Assembly: GCF_900291465.1 (NCBI RefSeq)
Contig: NZ_LT985808.1
Coordinates: 405,564-469,563, forward strand
From: Bacteroides sp. Marseille-P3684
GTDB taxonomy: Bacteria > Bacteroidota > Bacteroidia > Bacteroidales > Bacteroidaceae
Direction: 5' to 3'
DNA: 64,000 nt
The notes beneath the pieces were generated by a model. That model was given only the letters and a program-made list of their open reading frames with translations, was not told the origin of the DNA and searched no databases. This document shows positions 8,820 through 16,828 of this stretch, in pieces. Every line of letters begins with the position of its first letter. Position 1 is the first letter of the stretch. The translations under genes were made by a program, and so were the position numbers.

Positions 8820-8907
8820 AATATCAGTCTGATTATCAAATAAGCGAATTCAGTAATATCACACTCAGTCAGAGCTTCCCGACCATACGTCAGATAGAAG
8901 CACGCCA

Positions 8908-9537
8908 CTAATATAGCTTGAACTGGAGTTTCAGGGTGAGAGGACTTCCTTCATAATTGTCTCTGAAGAGCATTCCGTCCAGACTTCCCTCAATTCCCGG
9001 CCATTCGACTGTTCTATACGTCAAGACAACATTATCTTGCCGTTTCACCTTCGTATCCGTGCTTACCTTGAATGACTTCCACTCTACCTGCACTGGAGAT
9101 TTGCCTGTCAGATGATACATGTCAGTCTTGCCGTCTTTAAGATGCTTCACTTCCACATAGCAAGTGCTTGACGACACGATTCCATCTTTATTGTCATTGA
9201 GAGAATATATCAGCTCATTATTCTTCCTCAGATTATCTATATGCAAATACAGGGTTACAATCGAATCTTGAGAATCAAGCAACTTTACCTGCCAGTCAAA
9301 CTCTGTAGTCATGTTACCTTGGCTATTGGTCGTGAAGTCATACATGGACTTGTCAATCATTATATTGGCATTCAAGTCATTCATAAAGACCTCTTCACCA
9401 TTCACCTGTCCCTGTACATAACTTTGATGATACACGGGCTCTTCCGGTTCATCTTGATCATCATCTGAACAGGATGTCAGCGAAAGGCAGGATATAGCAA
9501 CCCACACAAGCGCACATCCAAGTCTTGATACTTTCAT
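8908..9537 (-). CDS. Lipoprotein paralogue 3, function unknown
   Basis: The 209-aa member of the tandem trio has a lipobox (CLSLTSC), an SDDDQDEPEEP linker, YHQSYVQGQVNGE, FDWQVKLLDSQDSIVTLYLHI and VEWPGIEGSLDG; it is the most diverged of the three at the C-terminus (LTLKLQFKLY). The ATG is directly before the signal peptide. It has its own promoter (9579-9610) with the same direct-repeat operator as paralogue 1 and lies next to the LytTR regulator gene, 150 bp downstream of that gene's end on the same strand. Extracytoplasmic, role unknown; no homologous domain was named with confidence. Confidence 0.8.
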   Translation of the reverse strand: MKVSRLGCALVWVAISCLSLTSCSDDDQDEPEEPVYHQSYVQGQVNGEEVFMNDLNANIMIDKSMYDFTTNSQGNMTTEFDWQVKLLDSQDSIVTLYLHIDNLRKNNELIYSLNDNKDGIVSSSTCYVEVKHLKDGKTDMYHLTGKSPVQVEWKSFKVSTDTKVKRQDNVVLTYRTVEWPGIEGSLDGMLFRDNYEGSPLTLKLQFKLY

Positions 9538-9578
9538 AGTAGCGATTACTTAAATAGTTACGTTCTTTTTAATCGACG

Positions 9579-9610
9579 CAAATATAACAGAGCCTCACAC
9601 GCATAGCAAA
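9579..9610 (-). promoter_or_regulatory. Complete Bacteroidetes promoter for lipoprotein paralogues 3 and 2
   Basis: Minus strand: TTTG (9607-9610), 20-bp spacer, TATATTTG (9579-9586). Nearly the same DNA, including the spacer, as the promoter at 8116-8147. Confidence 0.75.
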
Positions 9611-9618
9611 AATAAATA

Positions 9619-9652
9619 ATCGAAGCGGACAAATTTGGCATCGAAGCGGACA
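9619..9652 (-). promoter_or_regulatory. Direct-repeat operator, probable LytTR site (copy 2)
   Basis: TGTCCGCTTCGAT occurs at 9619-9631 and 9640-9652, period 21 bp, at the same distance from the -33 box as in copy 1. The intervening bases differ slightly between the copies while the repeats are identical. Confidence 0.65.
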
Positions 9653-9686
9653 TCAGCAAGCAAAAGGACCTTTCACACAGACAGTC

Positions 9687-10439
9687 CTACCGCCCGAGCC
9701 AACGTTTCAGGCTGCCATAGCGTTCCTTGCTGACCGGAATCACCACCTTGGGATAGAACGTCAGGTGGACAAACGTCTTGCGTGTGGCGTCCGTCGTCAG
9801 ACTGTCGACGGCGGATAGGTGCACGATGTCCTGTCTGTTGGCACGGAAGAACGTGACCGGGTCCAGTTCCTCCTCCAGCTCTGCCAGGCTCAACCCCGTC
9901 TCATAGTTCGTCTGCTGACGCGTATACACCCTGACGCATTTTGCCTCCATGCGGATGTAGCAGATGTCGTCGGTGCTGACCACCACCTGACGGTCCTTGT
10001 ACGTACAGACGACACGGTGGCGGTGTGTCCGGTCGCCCAGGTCTGAGAAGTCCGACAGAGGGACGGGCAACACATGTGCCAGGTTGTGAAACTTGTCAAG
10101 CGCCGCCTTCAGCTCCGCCTCCTCGACGGGTTTGAGCAGGTAGTCGATGCTGTTGTACCTGAATGCCCGGAGCGCATATTCGTCATACCCCGTGGTGAAG
10201 ATGACAGGCACCACCACCCGGCTGCGGTCAAAGGCTTCAAACACCGTCCCGTCGCTCAGCCGGACGTCGGCAATGATGAGGTCGGGCAACACTCCGAGGT
10301 CGGCAAAATAGTCCCTGACCTCACAGACGGAAGTCAGCGGTCCCTCGATGTCCGCCGTCTCCTCCTGCCGACGGAGCAGCTTGGAGAGTCGCCGGAAGTT
10401 GTAAAGCTCGTCTTCAATGATCAGTATCTTCATAGGCAT
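9687..10439 (-). CDS. LytTR-family response regulator
   Basis: The 250-aa regulator has an N-terminal receiver domain (ILIIEDE, phosphoacceptor Asp58 in LIIADVRLSDG, Thr/Gly switch FTTGYDEYAL, Lys103 in YLLKP) and a C-terminal LytTR DNA-binding domain (about 145-248: VSTDDICYIRMEAKCVRVYT...FFRANRQDIVHL...VVIPVSKERYGSLKRWL). It should be phosphorylated by the kinase encoded just upstream; the two genes overlap by 26 nt (or 20 nt if Met3 is used). The adjoining lipoprotein promoters carry 21-bp-spaced direct repeats of the kind this domain binds, which makes those genes its likely targets (inference). Confidence 0.9.
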   Translation of the reverse strand: MPMKILIIEDELYNFRRLSKLLRRQEETADIEGPLTSVCEVRDYFADLGVLPDLIIADVRLSDGTVFEAFDRSRVVVPVIFTTGYDEYALRAFRYNSIDYLLKPVEEAELKAALDKFHNLAHVLPVPLSDFSDLGDRTHRHRVVCTYKDRQVVVSTDDICYIRMEAKCVRVYTRQQTNYETGLSLAELEEELDPVTFFRANRQDIVHLSAVDSLTTDATRKTFVHLTFYPKVVIPVSKERYGSLKRWLGR

Positions 10440-11496
10440 GGGTTGGGTATAGGATAGGTATTCTCACGATGTATTTTCCGCCGTCCGTCCGGGTCTCCAC
10501 CCGGTCTGCCCCGAGCACCCGGTAACGTTCGCGGACGTTCTGTTGTCCGATGCCTGCCGACGGCAGATGCCCGTCCGCCATCGGGCGGTAGTCGTTCTCC
10601 ACCACATAGAAGTCATCCTCCCTGCGGATGCGGATGTGCAGGGGCTGTGCGTCCGACCGCCGGTTGTGCTTGACGGCATTCTCCACCAGCAGCTGCAGCA
10701 CGCCGCGCACGATCAGCGTCTCACCCTCCATTACCTCCGCGTCGGTCTGCAGACGGACGGACGGTCCGAAACGTATCGCAATCAGAGCCATGTAGCGGTC
10801 CAGGTTCTCCAGTTCCTCCCGGATGGTCACGCAGTAGCGGTCCGGACGCTGGAGGATGTGGCGGTAGATGCCGGCAAGGTCTGCCAGGAAGGCCTCTGCC
10901 TTCTCCGGTTCCGTCCCTACCAGCCCGATGGCGATGTTGAGGCTGTTGAACAGGAAGTGCGGGTCGGTCTGACTCTGCAGGGCGAGCATCCGTGTCTCGG
11001 CTTCCACCTGCTGTTGCCGTTCCCTCCGGGCGGTGGCTATCTTGAGCTCGCGGACGTAGCGTATCACCAGCTGGAGTGCCAGCAGCAGGGTCGACACCAT
11101 GGAGAGCACCATGTCGTTGAGCAGATGGTCGCGCAGGCTCCATTTCTCACTGTCCATCAATCCGTACACCCCAATCTCCACCCAGGTGATGGGGACGGCG
11201 ACCGCCATGTTGAGCAGGAAGAGGATGGAGAGCAGCAGGGACAGCGTCATCCTGCGACTTGCAAAGAGTATCCGGTGGTGGATTTCAAAACGGATGAGGA
11301 GGAAGCAGAAGAAGGTCTGCGTCGCACAAACGGCGAAGTCGGTGAGATATTCAATCGCGGAAGGGAGGATGACGGGTCTGTCGGCAGTGCTGTCAAAGAG
11401 CATCCACATGACCTCGTAGAACATCCACAGAAGGAGCGACACGCGCAGCCACTTCTTCACAAACGGTCGTTGTATGGTCGGTTGTATGGTTACCAC
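10414..11496 (-). CDS. LytS-type membrane sensor histidine kinase
   Basis: The 360-aa kinase has about four transmembrane helices in the first 145 residues (for example LLLWMFYEVMWMLF and LLLSILFLLNMAVAVPI), a short coiled-coil linker (about 148-170), then a His_kinase domain with DPHFLFNSLN (phospho-His180) and a HATPase region (VLQLLVENAVKHN, GIGQQNVRERY). It lacks an obvious extracellular sensor domain, so the signal is likely sensed by or within the membrane. The start is GTG: no nearby ATG exists, and a -7 box at 11522-11529 would give a leader of about 20 nt. It pairs with the LytTR regulator that follows in overlap. Confidence 0.9.
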   Translation of the reverse strand: MVTIQPTIQRPFVKKWLRVSLLLWMFYEVMWMLFDSTADRPVILPSAIEYLTDFAVCATQTFFCFLLIRFEIHHRILFASRRMTLSLLLSILFLLNMAVAVPITWVEIGVYGLMDSEKWSLRDHLLNDMVLSMVSTLLLALQLVIRYVRELKIATARRERQQQVEAETRMLALQSQTDPHFLFNSLNIAIGLVGTEPEKAEAFLADLAGIYRHILQRPDRYCVTIREELENLDRYMALIAIRFGPSVRLQTDAEVMEGETLIVRGVLQLLVENAVKHNRRSDAQPLHIRIRREDDFYVVENDYRPMADGHLPSAGIGQQNVRERYRVLGADRVETRTDGGKYIVRIPILYPTHAYEDTDH

Positions 11497-11521
11497 GGCA
11501 AGAGATATGAAACTAACACGG

Positions 11522-11529
11522 CAAATATA
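11522..11529 (-). promoter_or_regulatory. -7 box of the kinase/regulator operon
   Basis: The minus strand reads TATATTTG 26 bp before the GTG start. No clear -33 element; the lipoprotein direct repeat is absent here, so no autoregulation by that site is apparent. Confidence 0.45.
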
Positions 11530-11659
11530 AGCATAATATGTGAGTCGGGGAATGATGGGGAGGAAGAATAAAGAGGGAACGTCGGGAGCGAAATACTCCT
11601 ATATAATGCCGTAACGCTTTTTAGTAGCGTTGTCAAAGATATCTGTTTCTTGAGAGTGT

Positions 11660-11905
11660 GAAATCTTGAGGTGCAAAAATTCCACCTCAAGTTGGGGAGG
11701 ACGCCGATACAATCCCTACGCTTTCACGGAACAGGGTATATACATGCTAATGACGGTTCTAAAAGGAGATTTGGCCACCAAGCAAAGTAAAGCCTTAATT
11801 CGCATCTTCAAACAAATGAAAGACTACATTGTGGACAATCAGCCTTTGTTGGGGCAAAGGGAGTATTTGCAACTTCATCCTCGAAAGATGGCGGCAATAA
11901 GGTAA
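11660..11905 (+). pseudogene. ORF6N-domain (phage antirepressor-like) gene remnant
   Basis: The frame reads WGGRRYNPYAFTEQGIYMLMTVL followed by KQMKDYIVDNQPLLGQREYLQL, which is the C-terminal half of the ORF6N domain and linker found in phage-type antirepressors in Bacteroidales. The N-terminal half (with the ROC/DVDLA part of the domain) is missing and the frame ends soon after the linker, so this is a fragment. It sits in an AT-rich stretch with no other gene, consistent with debris from a mobile element. Confidence 0.6.
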
Positions 11906-12334
11906 CAACGATTACAGCGGTCACGGATGGCGAAATATATCATCCAATTATAAATCAACTTATTCAAAACCCAGAATTGACACTGAGGTGAATTCAAACC
12001 GAAAACGATCATTTATAACGGTTTTCGACACGAACCCGGGAAAATCTAAATTTGAGACGGGGTTATGCATACTTCCAAGTCACTACTGTCCACTTTTTTA
12101 TTTATACTGGCAGCAAATTCTTTACGCCCGGCATGAGGATGAGCATCTATCTATTCGACATTTCACATCCCGACACATTGCTATAAAAATCCCCCAATCT
12201 GCTGACACAATTTCTCAAAACAGTATTTTCAGCTAACGCGTACTTTTGAGAAATGGACCCTTCCAGCGAGTAAATGCTAAACCCGATTAACACAAATCGC
12301 CTATTTCACCCGCATATTTTGCATTTATAAACAC

Positions 12335-12439
12335 AAAACAGCTGTTTTTCATGCGCGAAACAATATTGTTTCGCATGTCAAACACTTGTGTTTGGCTCGT
12401 CAAACAATATTGTTTGGCGGGTGAAACAATATTGTTTCA
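12335..12439. repeat. Array of five palindromes with about 22-bp period
   Basis: Five perfect or near-perfect palindromes follow one another: AAAACAGCTGTTTT (12335-12348), GCGAAACAATATTGTTTCGC (12355-12374), CAAACACTTGTGTTTG (12379-12394, centre TT unpaired), CAAACAATATTGTTTG (12401-12416) and TGAAACAATATTGTTTCA (12422-12439). Their centres are 23, 22, 22 and 22 bp apart. All share AAACA...TGTTT arms. Such phasing places each site on about the same face of the DNA, as in arrays bound by a cooperating dimeric protein. Confidence 0.8.
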
Positions 12440-12611
12440 TCATTCGATGTAAAGAAAAGAGAAACTCAAAGAATAAATTCTGACATCTGCTCTCTAAAAG
12501 AAGCGGAAGGGCAACCATTTTACAACTATCACAAGACGCACCATCTTCTCCTGCATACATTCATTCCGTCAGTCATCAGACAGACAATCCAGCAGCACGA
12601 AACCACATCCA

Positions 12612-12655
12612 TACAAACAGCGACAAAATGTATTTTGCGAATCGCCCGAGAAGCC
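12612..12655 (-). repeat. Family-B dispersed repeat, fragment
   Basis: Read on the minus strand, CTTCTCGGGCGATTCGCAAAATACA and the bases after it match the second half of the repeats at 55051-55141 and 62843-62933. The first half is not recognisable here. Confidence 0.5.
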
Positions 12656-12749
12656 CCGTTTTACTCACCGCCCCGTATTTTGGTGCAAGCAAGGGCACTG
12701 TGGAGCGATTCGTTTGACACTTTGACAAAATGACAAAAGAGAATTTTCC

Positions 12750-13571
12750 CTATTCCACCGCAATCACCTCCAGATCATCAGGGACGACGATGCGTCCGTG
12801 GAAGTTGCGTGCAGCCTCTCCGGTGTAGTCCTCACGGCGGGTGGAGAGGTGGCGGTCCTCGGTATGATAGAGCAACAAATTGCGGACGTGCAGGGAGGCG
12901 GCAAGCTCACCGGCTTCAAGTGCCGTACTGTGATGCTTCTCGTAGGGCTTGAAGATTTCACGGTCGCGGTAGAGGCAGAAGGCTTCGCACAACAGCCAGT
13001 CGGCTCCCTCCACACAGGGGCGGTTGGCAGCATTGAACGGCTCGTCACCCAGACAGGCCAGACGGATGCCGCCGGGAAGCCAGGCACAGAAACCGAACTG
13101 TTTCTCCTTGGCTGACCGGATGTCAAAACACTGCAGGTCGATGCCTGCTGCACGGAAACGGTCCCGGTCCTCCAGTTCGTGGAAAAGGATGGCAGACCCG
13201 ATGAATGCCTGGAGCTTGGCAGGGAGTGTCAGCCAGCAAATCTGTTCCAGCACTCCGAGTGCACGGGCGTGACTGTAGAGGGTGAACGTACCGGCATACG
13301 TGCCGCTCTTCATGCGCTGTGCCACCATGCGGACCATCCAGACGGCACCCAGGATGTGGTCCGTATGGGCATGGGTGATGAACATGTCGTGAATGTCGGA
13401 CAAGGCGAGTCCGGCTTTTTCCAGCTGCGAAAGGATGCCGTTGCCTCCTCCCCCGTCCACCAGCAAAAGCCCTTCGGCTGTCCGCAACACAAAACAGGTG
13501 TTATAGCAACGGGTGGCTGTGGCATAGCCTGTCCCCAGCATGATGAGTTGATTGTCGGTCGGTGTGCACAT
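12750..13571 (-). CDS. MBL-fold (RNase Z-like) metallo-hydrolase
   Basis: The 273-aa protein has the metallo-beta-lactamase fold signature THAHTDHILG (zinc ligands), a preceding LLVDGGGGNG strand, DEPFN and LLCEAFCLY segments, and late KHHSTALEAGELAA and LLLYHTEDRH, the pattern of RNase Z / ElaC-like hydrolases including a C-terminal His motif. It may be a tRNA 3'-processing-type nuclease or another phosphodiesterase; the family is broad. A frame 33 codons longer exists, but a full promoter (13594-13626) overlaps it, so Met at 13569-13571 is chosen. It diverges from the pectin esterase gene. No signal peptide, so cytoplasmic. Confidence 0.8.
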   Translation of the reverse strand: MCTPTDNQLIMLGTGYATATRCYNTCFVLRTAEGLLLVDGGGGNGILSQLEKAGLALSDIHDMFITHAHTDHILGAVWMVRMVAQRMKSGTYAGTFTLYSHARALGVLEQICWLTLPAKLQAFIGSAILFHELEDRDRFRAAGIDLQCFDIRSAKEKQFGFCAWLPGGIRLACLGDEPFNAANRPCVEGADWLLCEAFCLYRDREIFKPYEKHHSTALEAGELAASLHVRNLLLYHTEDRHLSTRREDYTGEAARNFHGRIVVPDDLEVIAVE

Positions 13572-13593
13572 AGTCTGTCTGCTTTTTTGGGTA

Positions 13594-13626
13594 CAAAGGT
13601 ACACTTCCCGGGCAGAATGGTCCAAA
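13594..13626 (-). promoter_or_regulatory. Promoter of the MBL hydrolase gene
   Basis: Minus strand: TTTG (13623-13626), 21-bp spacer, TACCTTTG (13594-13601). It fixes the translation start downstream at 13571. Confidence 0.65.
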
Positions 13627-13788
13627 AAAGTTGCCGACGGAAGCGAAATTCTTCCGCACGCGTGCCACATTCTGCCGCAAAAACGTTTCCTTTGTAGGAG
13701 CGTTACGTCCGCCTTTTATCTGGAAATTTTCTATCGTACGCTCGCCCCGTCTGCAGCACGTGGCGAAACAACAACAAACATAATAGCT

Positions 13789-15306
13789 ATGAAAACACCT
13801 TGCATGCTGACGCTGGCGGGAGCCTTGATCCTGGGTTCCTGCAGCACGGACAAAGAGACCGGCGGGATGCTGTTCCCCGCCGACGGTGCGACCGGAGTCA
13901 ACCCCGACACGCACCTGGTACTGACCTTCCACGACACTCCCGCAGTGGGCGACTCGGGAATGATACGTGTCTTCAACGCCCGTACGGGAGAACCGGTAGA
14001 CAGTCTGGACCTGAGCATCCCTGCCGGACCGACGGAACCGCGCACCTACGGACCGGAGTGTGACTACACGAAGGTGCCCTACGACTACACGCGCACCACC
14101 ATGCCCACCAACCGCGACACACGTCCCGGCACTCCGTCGGGGACAGCCGAACCGACGCCGCCCGACTATCAGCTGAACATCATCGGCGGATTTACCGACG
14201 CATTCCACTTCTACCCCATCATCGTACGCGACTCGGTGGCAACCATCTACCTGCACAACAACATGCTGGAGTACGGACAGACCTACCGCGTGGAGATTGA
14301 CCCGGGCGTGCTGACACTCGCCGACGGCAGCTTCCGGGGCATCGACGGATGGACCTTCACCACCAAGGCGGAAGCGCCGACACAGACCGATACGCTTGTG
14401 GTCGATGCCACGGGACGGGGAGACTTCAACACCGTGCAGGGCGCACTCGACTACCTGCCCGACTTTGCCGAACGGACGACAGTCATCCTCGTGCGTCCGG
14501 GTGACTACGAGGAACTGGTATACGTGCGCAACAAGTCGCACGTCAAAATCAAAGGGTCGGGCATGGACTGCACCCGCGTGCATTATGCCAACAACGAGGT
14601 GTTCAATCCCCACCCGCTCACCGTGAAGACCAACGAATGGCCGGGCACCTTCCCCTCCCGGCGTGCAGCCTTCGCACTGGACAACTGCCGCGACATCGAG
14701 GTGGAGGACATCACCATCGCCACGGACCTGCACGGACAGGCGGAAGGACTGCTCATCAACGGTGAGCGCATCGCCTTGCGCCGCGTGCACATCATCGGCT
14801 CGGGCGACGCCTTGCAGGCGAACGGGACCATCTATATGGAAGAATGCGAACTGGACGGCGGAGGCGACACCATCCTCGGACGGGGCAGCCTCTTCGCCTA
14901 CCGCAGCAACTTCCGCAACGATGGCGGACCCTTCACTTGGGTGCGCAACACCAAGGGACATCACGGCGACATCTTCGTGGAGTGCACGTTCTCGACGAAC
15001 AACGGACGTCTGGCGGACTATGGCCGCACCAAGTCCAACCACGGCACTGCCTACCCGGATGCCGAGGTAGTGCTCATCGACTGCCGGGTGAAGAACATCC
15101 GTCCGGAGGGCTGGTCGTCCATCGGTGAACCGACGGCACGCATGCTGGAGTACAACACACGCGACCTGGAGACCGGACGTCCGGTGGATACCTCACGCCG
15201 CCACCGCTACTCGCGTCAGCTGGATGCCGTGAAGGATGCCGAGCTCATCAAGAACTACCGCACACCCGCCTACGTGCTGGACGGATGGACGCCGACCAGG
15301 AATTGA
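13789..15306 (+). CDS. Secreted pectin methylesterase (CE8-like) lipoprotein
   Basis: The 505-aa protein starts with a lipoprotein signal (LTLAGALILGSCSTD). An Ig-like N-terminal region (about 35-190) is followed by a right-handed beta-helix esterase domain beginning at DTLVVDATGRGDFNTVQGALDYLP (the GDF.TVQ.A signature). Further motifs are GTFPSRRAAFAL, SGDALQANGTIYMEEC, GGGDTILGRGSLF (replacing canonical GxVDFIFG but keeping the Asp) and GRLADYGRTKSNHG. It should remove methyl esters from homogalacturonan at the cell surface. The CE8 catalytic residues are arranged as in divergent Bacteroidetes members, also seen in the PL10-CE8 fusion nearby. A much longer upstream extension of the frame lacks a signal peptide and is ignored. 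The GH3-like gene follows after 134 bp. Confidence 0.85.
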   Translation: MKTPCMLTLAGALILGSCSTDKETGGMLFPADGATGVNPDTHLVLTFHDTPAVGDSGMIRVFNARTGEPVDSLDLSIPAGPTEPRTYGPECDYTKVPYDYTRTTMPTNRDTRPGTPSGTAEPTPPDYQLNIIGGFTDAFHFYPIIVRDSVATIYLHNNMLEYGQTYRVEIDPGVLTLADGSFRGIDGWTFTTKAEAPTQTDTLVVDATGRGDFNTVQGALDYLPDFAERTTVILVRPGDYEELVYVRNKSHVKIKGSGMDCTRVHYANNEVFNPHPLTVKTNEWPGTFPSRRAAFALDNCRDIEVEDITIATDLHGQAEGLLINGERIALRRVHIIGSGDALQANGTIYMEECELDGGGDTILGRGSLFAYRSNFRNDGGPFTWVRNTKGHHGDIFVECTFSTNNGRLADYGRTKSNHGTAYPDAEVVLIDCRVKNIRPEGWSSIGEPTARMLEYNTRDLETGRPVDTSRRHRYSRQLDAVKDAELIKNYRTPAYVLDGWTPTRN

Positions 15307-15440
15307 CCGGGGCAGGAACACTGCCACATCGCCGGGTAATTGCCGGCTGCCCGTTGGCAATTGTCAATTTATTTACGTACTTTGCAGCACCGTTTAACCG
15401 GAGGCGGCGTGACGCCGTCTCCACTTTTCCTTTTTAGTCT

Positions 15441-16748
15441 ATGAAACACAAACTGATCACCCTCGGCTTCCTGTCGTTGCTGGCAGGACTCGCCCCCGTG
15501 CAGGCACAGGAGTCTGCACCCTTCCGTTCACCCTTCCCTTCCGCCCTCAACGTGGCACATACCTGGAACCGGAGCCTGACCAAGAAGGCGGGACTGGTCG
15601 TCGGCAAGCAACTGGCTGCTGAAGGGGTCCGCGAAGTGGCACTGCCCGACCTGACCCTCGTGGGACCCTCGTCGGACACACCCCTGCTCAACACCTACGG
15701 CGAAAGTCCCTATCTCACTGCCGAAACAGGCGTGGAGATGACCAAGGGGCTACAGACCGACGGACAACTGAAGGCGTTCATCCGCATCGAAGAGAAAGAG
15801 AAGAAAGCATCCTACGTGCGCCCCTGGCAACGGGTGCTCGACGAAGCACATGCCGCCGGCATCGCCACACCGGCACAGATAGCGGCTTCGGACACGGACG
15901 GCAAAGACCTGGGACCCTGCTCCGACGAATTCCGCAAGACCGCCTTGCAGGTGGCGCATGAATCGCTCACGCTGCTGAAAAATGCAGGAAACATCCTGCC
16001 GCTCGACACGGCGTGGGTGAAGTGTGTGGGGGTCACGGGCGACGACGGACTGGTGGCGGACATGATGCCCGTCCTGCAACAGGGACTGCCCTGTGCCGTC
16101 AGTACGGACACGCGGACGGCAGACCTGATTATTGTCTTTGAGGACGACGACATCGACAGCGGACGCATGGGCAGTCTGCTGCTGACGGGGAAACCTGTCG
16201 TCGTGGTGCTGCTCAACAGCCGTCCGATTGCCTTGGGCAAGGCGCTCGACGCCAGTGCCATCCTCGAAGCCTGGCATCCGGGACGCGAAGGCATGCAGGC
16301 CATCGCCGACGTACTCACGGGAGCTTACAACCCGGGTGGCAAGCTGACGGTCGCCTTCCCCGACTTCGCCTTCGGACACGGACTGAGCTATGCCGACTTC
16401 CGCTACACCGGACTGCGCATCGAGCCTGCCTCCATCGGTCCGGACGGCAGTGTGACCGTCCGCTTCAACGTGACCAATACCGGTACACGTCCCGGAGCCG
16501 AGGTCGTGCAGGTCTACCTGGAGGATGAGGAGAGTTCCGTCCCGCTGCAATGTCCCAAGCTGGAGGCGTGCAAACGCACGAACGTCAATCCCGGACAGAC
16601 CAAGGAAGTGAAGTTCACCATCCGTCAGCGGAACATGGTGCTGCTCGACCACTCGGGGCAGTGGACGGTCGAACCGGGCTTCTTCACCGTCCGCGTGGGT
16701 GGAGGCAGTGACGACATCCGTCTGCAGGGACGCTTCGAAGTGAAATGA
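15441..16748 (+). CDS. Reduced GH3-like protein, probably lacking catalytic residues
   Basis: The 435-aa secreted protein (signal MKHKLITLGFLSLLAGLAPVQA) resembles family 3 glycoside hydrolases in parts: NTYGESPYLTAETG, KTALQVAHESLTLLKNAGNILPL, LEAWHPGREGMQAIADVLTGAYNPGGKLTVAFP, FGHGLSYADFRY, and a C-terminal fibronectin-III-like domain (about 335-435). Family members are usually 700-800 aa; here most of the N-terminal barrel is missing, and the KHF and SDW segments carrying substrate-binding and nucleophile residues are not found. The GESPYL block runs directly into an acidic/basic helix. It may be a binding protein or a decaying enzyme. Together with the preceding esterase it forms a plus-strand pair. 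Confidence 0.75.
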   Translation: MKHKLITLGFLSLLAGLAPVQAQESAPFRSPFPSALNVAHTWNRSLTKKAGLVVGKQLAAEGVREVALPDLTLVGPSSDTPLLNTYGESPYLTAETGVEMTKGLQTDGQLKAFIRIEEKEKKASYVRPWQRVLDEAHAAGIATPAQIAASDTDGKDLGPCSDEFRKTALQVAHESLTLLKNAGNILPLDTAWVKCVGVTGDDGLVADMMPVLQQGLPCAVSTDTRTADLIIVFEDDDIDSGRMGSLLLTGKPVVVVLLNSRPIALGKALDASAILEAWHPGREGMQAIADVLTGAYNPGGKLTVAFPDFAFGHGLSYADFRYTGLRIEPASIGPDGSVTVRFNVTNTGTRPGAEVVQVYLEDEESSVPLQCPKLEACKRTNVNPGQTKEVKFTIRQRNMVLLDHSGQWTVEPGFFTVRVGGGSDDIRLQGRFEVK

Positions 16749-16752
16749 CAGA

Positions 16753-16802
16753 CTGACGGGCGGGCCGGAGAAGGAAGATGCTTCCACCGGTCCGCCCGTC
16801 AG
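16753..16802. terminator. Bidirectional terminator between GH3-like gene and ppx
   Basis: A long inverted repeat (CTGACGGGCGG with CCGCCCGTCAG, extended inward by a near-match) lies between two convergent genes, 5 bp after the GH3-like stop and 27 bp before the ppx stop. Confidence 0.65.
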
Positions 16803-16828
16803 CTCAATGGAGAAAGGGAACGGGAGCG

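Larger units (their letters stand above)
11906..12749. other. Long AT-rich gap with palindrome array and repeat fragment
   Basis: About 840 bases without a credible gene. It holds the array of five palindromes (12335-12439), a small hairpin near 12000-12032 (CGAAAAC...GGTTTTCG), and a fragment of the dispersed family-B repeat in reverse (12612-12655). Short frames here have no recognisable protein pattern. Confidence 0.5.

Noticed and set aside
11988-12236. 82-residue plus-strand frame in the AT-rich gap
   Set aside because: No ribosome site, no recognisable pattern and low-complexity flanks; not supported as a gene.
12335-12439. CRISPR array reading of the palindrome cluster
   Set aside because: Units are palindromes of varying outer sequence with 2-7-bp linkers; there are no constant repeats with unique 30-bp spacers and no cas genes.
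13501-15042. 513-residue minus-strand frame opposite the pectin esterase
   Set aside because: Shadow of a GC-rich gene; the sense frame has a lipobox and esterase motifs.
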